A model generated the notes under the pieces. It was not told the DNA's origin. It ran no database searches and saw nothing but the letters and a program-made list of their open reading frames with translations. The position numbers and the translations under genes are program-made. Shown piece by piece: positions 5,585-6,829 of a stretch of 6,829 nucleotides of DNA (its first letter is position 1; each line of letters starts with the position of its first letter). This stretch comes from JASHVB01 sp049522565 (GTDB lineage Bacteria; Pseudomonadota; Alphaproteobacteria; Acetobacterales; Acetobacteraceae), in contig JBEKNT010000378.1 of NCBI GenBank assembly GCA_049522565.1, positions 1-6,829 on the forward strand. Direction: 5' to 3'.

Positions 5585-6829
5585 ATGAGCGATACCCTGC
5601 CGACGGCCACGCGCGTATCAGACCCTGGCATCCGCGCATTGTATCGCCTGGAGAATCGCTGGCAGGCCTGGTTGGATGTCGAGGTCGCGCTGGCCCGCGC
5701 GCAGGCCGAACTCGGCATCATTCCGCAGGACGCCGCCGAGGCGATTGCCGGCGCCGCCCGCCTGGAATTGCTCGACCGCGCCCGTATCGACGAGGGCTTC
5801 GCCCGCACCGGCCACACCATCGTGCCGCTGGTCTGGGAACTCAGCCGCGTGGTCGGCGAAAAACATGGCGGCTGGGTGCACTGGGGCGCCACCACGCAGA
5901 ACATCACCCAGACCGGCGATCTGCTGGTGCTGCGCCAGGCGCATGGCGTGTTCCTGAACCTGATCGGCGGGGCGCTGGCCGCGATGGCCGACCTGGCGGA
6001 GCGTGGCGCCGACATGCCGATCCCCGGACGCACGCATGGCCAGCACGCGGTGCCGGCGACGTTCGGCTACAAGGTGGCGGTGTGGATCGACGAGCTGATC
6101 CGCCACGTCGAGCGATTCCGCCAGGCGGCGCCTCGGATTTTCGTCGCTATGCTGGGTGGCGGCGCCGGCACGTTCGCTTCGCTGGGAGAGCAGGGGCCGC
6201 CGGTGCAGGCGGGGATCGGGCGGCAGCTTGGGATGCTGCCGATGACTATTCCGTCGCGCGCCCTCGGCGATCACCTCGCCGAGAACATCTGTCTGCTCGG
6301 CCTGCTGGCGGCGACCTGCGGCAAGATCGGTCGCGAGGTTTACACGCTGATGAAGACCGAGTTCGGCGAAGTGGAGGAGCCGGTGCCGCCCGGCACTGTC
6401 GGCAGCTCCACCATGCCGCAGAAGCGCAACCCGAAACTGTGTCAGGACATCATTGCCGCGTCGGCGGAGGTGCGCGCGCTGGTGCCGCTCGCGCTGGAGG
6501 CGATGCAGACGGAACACGAAGCGGATCGCACCACCAGCCTGATGATGGACTCCGCCGAAGCGCGCGCCTGCATCGCGACCGGCGACATGCTTAGCCGACT
6601 GGGCGAGATCATGCGTGGGCTGCGGCTGGATCCGGCGCGGATGCGCGCCAATCTTGATCTCGGCGGCGGGCTGATCATGGCCGAGGCGGTGATGCTGCAA
6701 CTCGGCGCCGTCATCGGACGGCAGCACGCGCATGACGTGGTTTATGACGCGGCGCAAAATGCCTTCACGGAGAACCGGTCGTTTGCCGGATTGCTGGAGG
6801 CGGACCCCCGAGTCACCGCGCACCTGGAC
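5585..6829 (+). CDS. Adenylosuccinate lyase/PcaB-related lyase (fumarase/aspartase superfamily), 3' end cut by window
   Basis: The frame stays open for 415 codons to the window edge; the family is usually about 450 residues, so only the C-terminal tip is missing. Members are homotetramers that split fumarate (or a related acid) from a substrate by beta-elimination, or catalyse the related cycloisomerisation. Visible: conserved region 1 HWGATTQNITQTGD (99-112), region 2 GRTHGQHAVPATFG (148-161) with H151 as probable catalytic acid, and the superfamily signature GSSTMPQKRNP (273-283), whose loop serine is the usual catalytic base. K280 and N282 are substrate-binding positions in the family. Region 1 looks like 3-carboxymuconate cycloisomerase, while region 2 with THGQ looks like adenylosuccinate lyase. 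A housekeeping PurB role is unlikely given this mixture and the catabolic neighbours. It begins its own unit after the divergent gap. Superfamily is certain; the reaction is unknown. Confidence 0.9.
   Translation, partial: MSDTLPTATRVSDPGIRALYRLENRWQAWLDVEVALARAQAELGIIPQDAAEAIAGAARLELLDRARIDEGFARTGHTIVPLVWELSRVVGEKHGGWVHWGATTQNITQTGDLLVLRQAHGVFLNLIGGALAAMADLAERGADMPIPGRTHGQHAVPATFGYKVAVWIDELIRHVERFRQAAPRIFVAMLGGGAGTFASLGEQGPPVQAGIGRQLGMLPMTIPSRALGDHLAENICLLGLLAATCGKIGREVYTLMKTEFGEVEEPVPPGTVGSSTMPQKRNPKLCQDIIAASAEVRALVPLALEAMQTEHEADRTTSLMMDSAEARACIATGDMLSRLGEIMRGLRLDPARMRANLDLGGGLIMAEAVMLQLGAVIGRQHAHDVVYDAAQNAFTENRSFAGLLEADPRVTAHLD

Noticed and set aside
5618..6823. 401-codon open frame on the - strand opposite the lyase
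   Set aside because: It is antisense to a strongly conserved enzyme; its low-complexity Arg/His/Gln-rich product has no motif, and its open state is a by-product of GC-rich codons.

Overview
The window is GC-rich (about two thirds G+C by eye) with tightly packed genes, short gaps and clear Shine-Dalgarno sites. This points to a proteobacterium with an aerobic, catabolic lifestyle. The class (alpha, beta or gamma, for example Xanthomonadales/Rhodanobacteraceae-like) cannot be decided from the sequence. There is no rRNA, tRNA, CRISPR array, transposase, integrase or phage gene.

Layout: (1) Positions 33-3814, + strand, carry a three-gene probable operon: an MFS transporter of the aromatic acid:H+ symporter type, a short-chain dehydrogenase/reductase (SDR), and a secreted family-5 ABC solute-binding protein. 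The gaps between them are 30 and 11 bases. (2) Positions 3815-3893 are a short convergent intergenic stretch with a G-rich repeat and a weak inverted repeat. (3) Positions 3894-5444, - strand, encode a GH51 alpha-L-arabinofuranosidase with every recognisable active-site residue intact. (4) Positions 5445-5584 are a divergent intergenic region. It holds two imperfect tandem copies of the same G-rich repeat, plus a hairpin that overlaps the ribosome binding site of the GH51 gene. (5) From 5585 to the window end, + strand, runs a fumarase/aspartase/adenylosuccinate lyase superfamily enzyme, cut off by the window edge after 415 codons.

How the genes may work together (inference): the transporter, the dehydrogenase, a PcaB/PurB-related lyase and a binding protein look like part of a catabolic cluster for a small organic acid, possibly aromatic. 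The arabinofuranosidase acts on arabinose side chains of plant hemicellulose or on oligosaccharides from it. Arabinose in grass xylan often carries ferulate, so use of plant cell-wall material is a plausible common theme. No feruloyl esterase, ring-cleaving enzyme or regulator is visible here to prove it. The GH51 gene lies in the opposite orientation to the rest and is bracketed by related repeats, so it may be a later insertion into a + strand cluster.

I see no clearly new multi-gene system. The points most worth a second look are the repeat family around the GH51 gene, the hairpin over its ribosome binding site, the lyase whose motifs mix two subfamilies, and the binding protein without ABC permease or ATPase genes.
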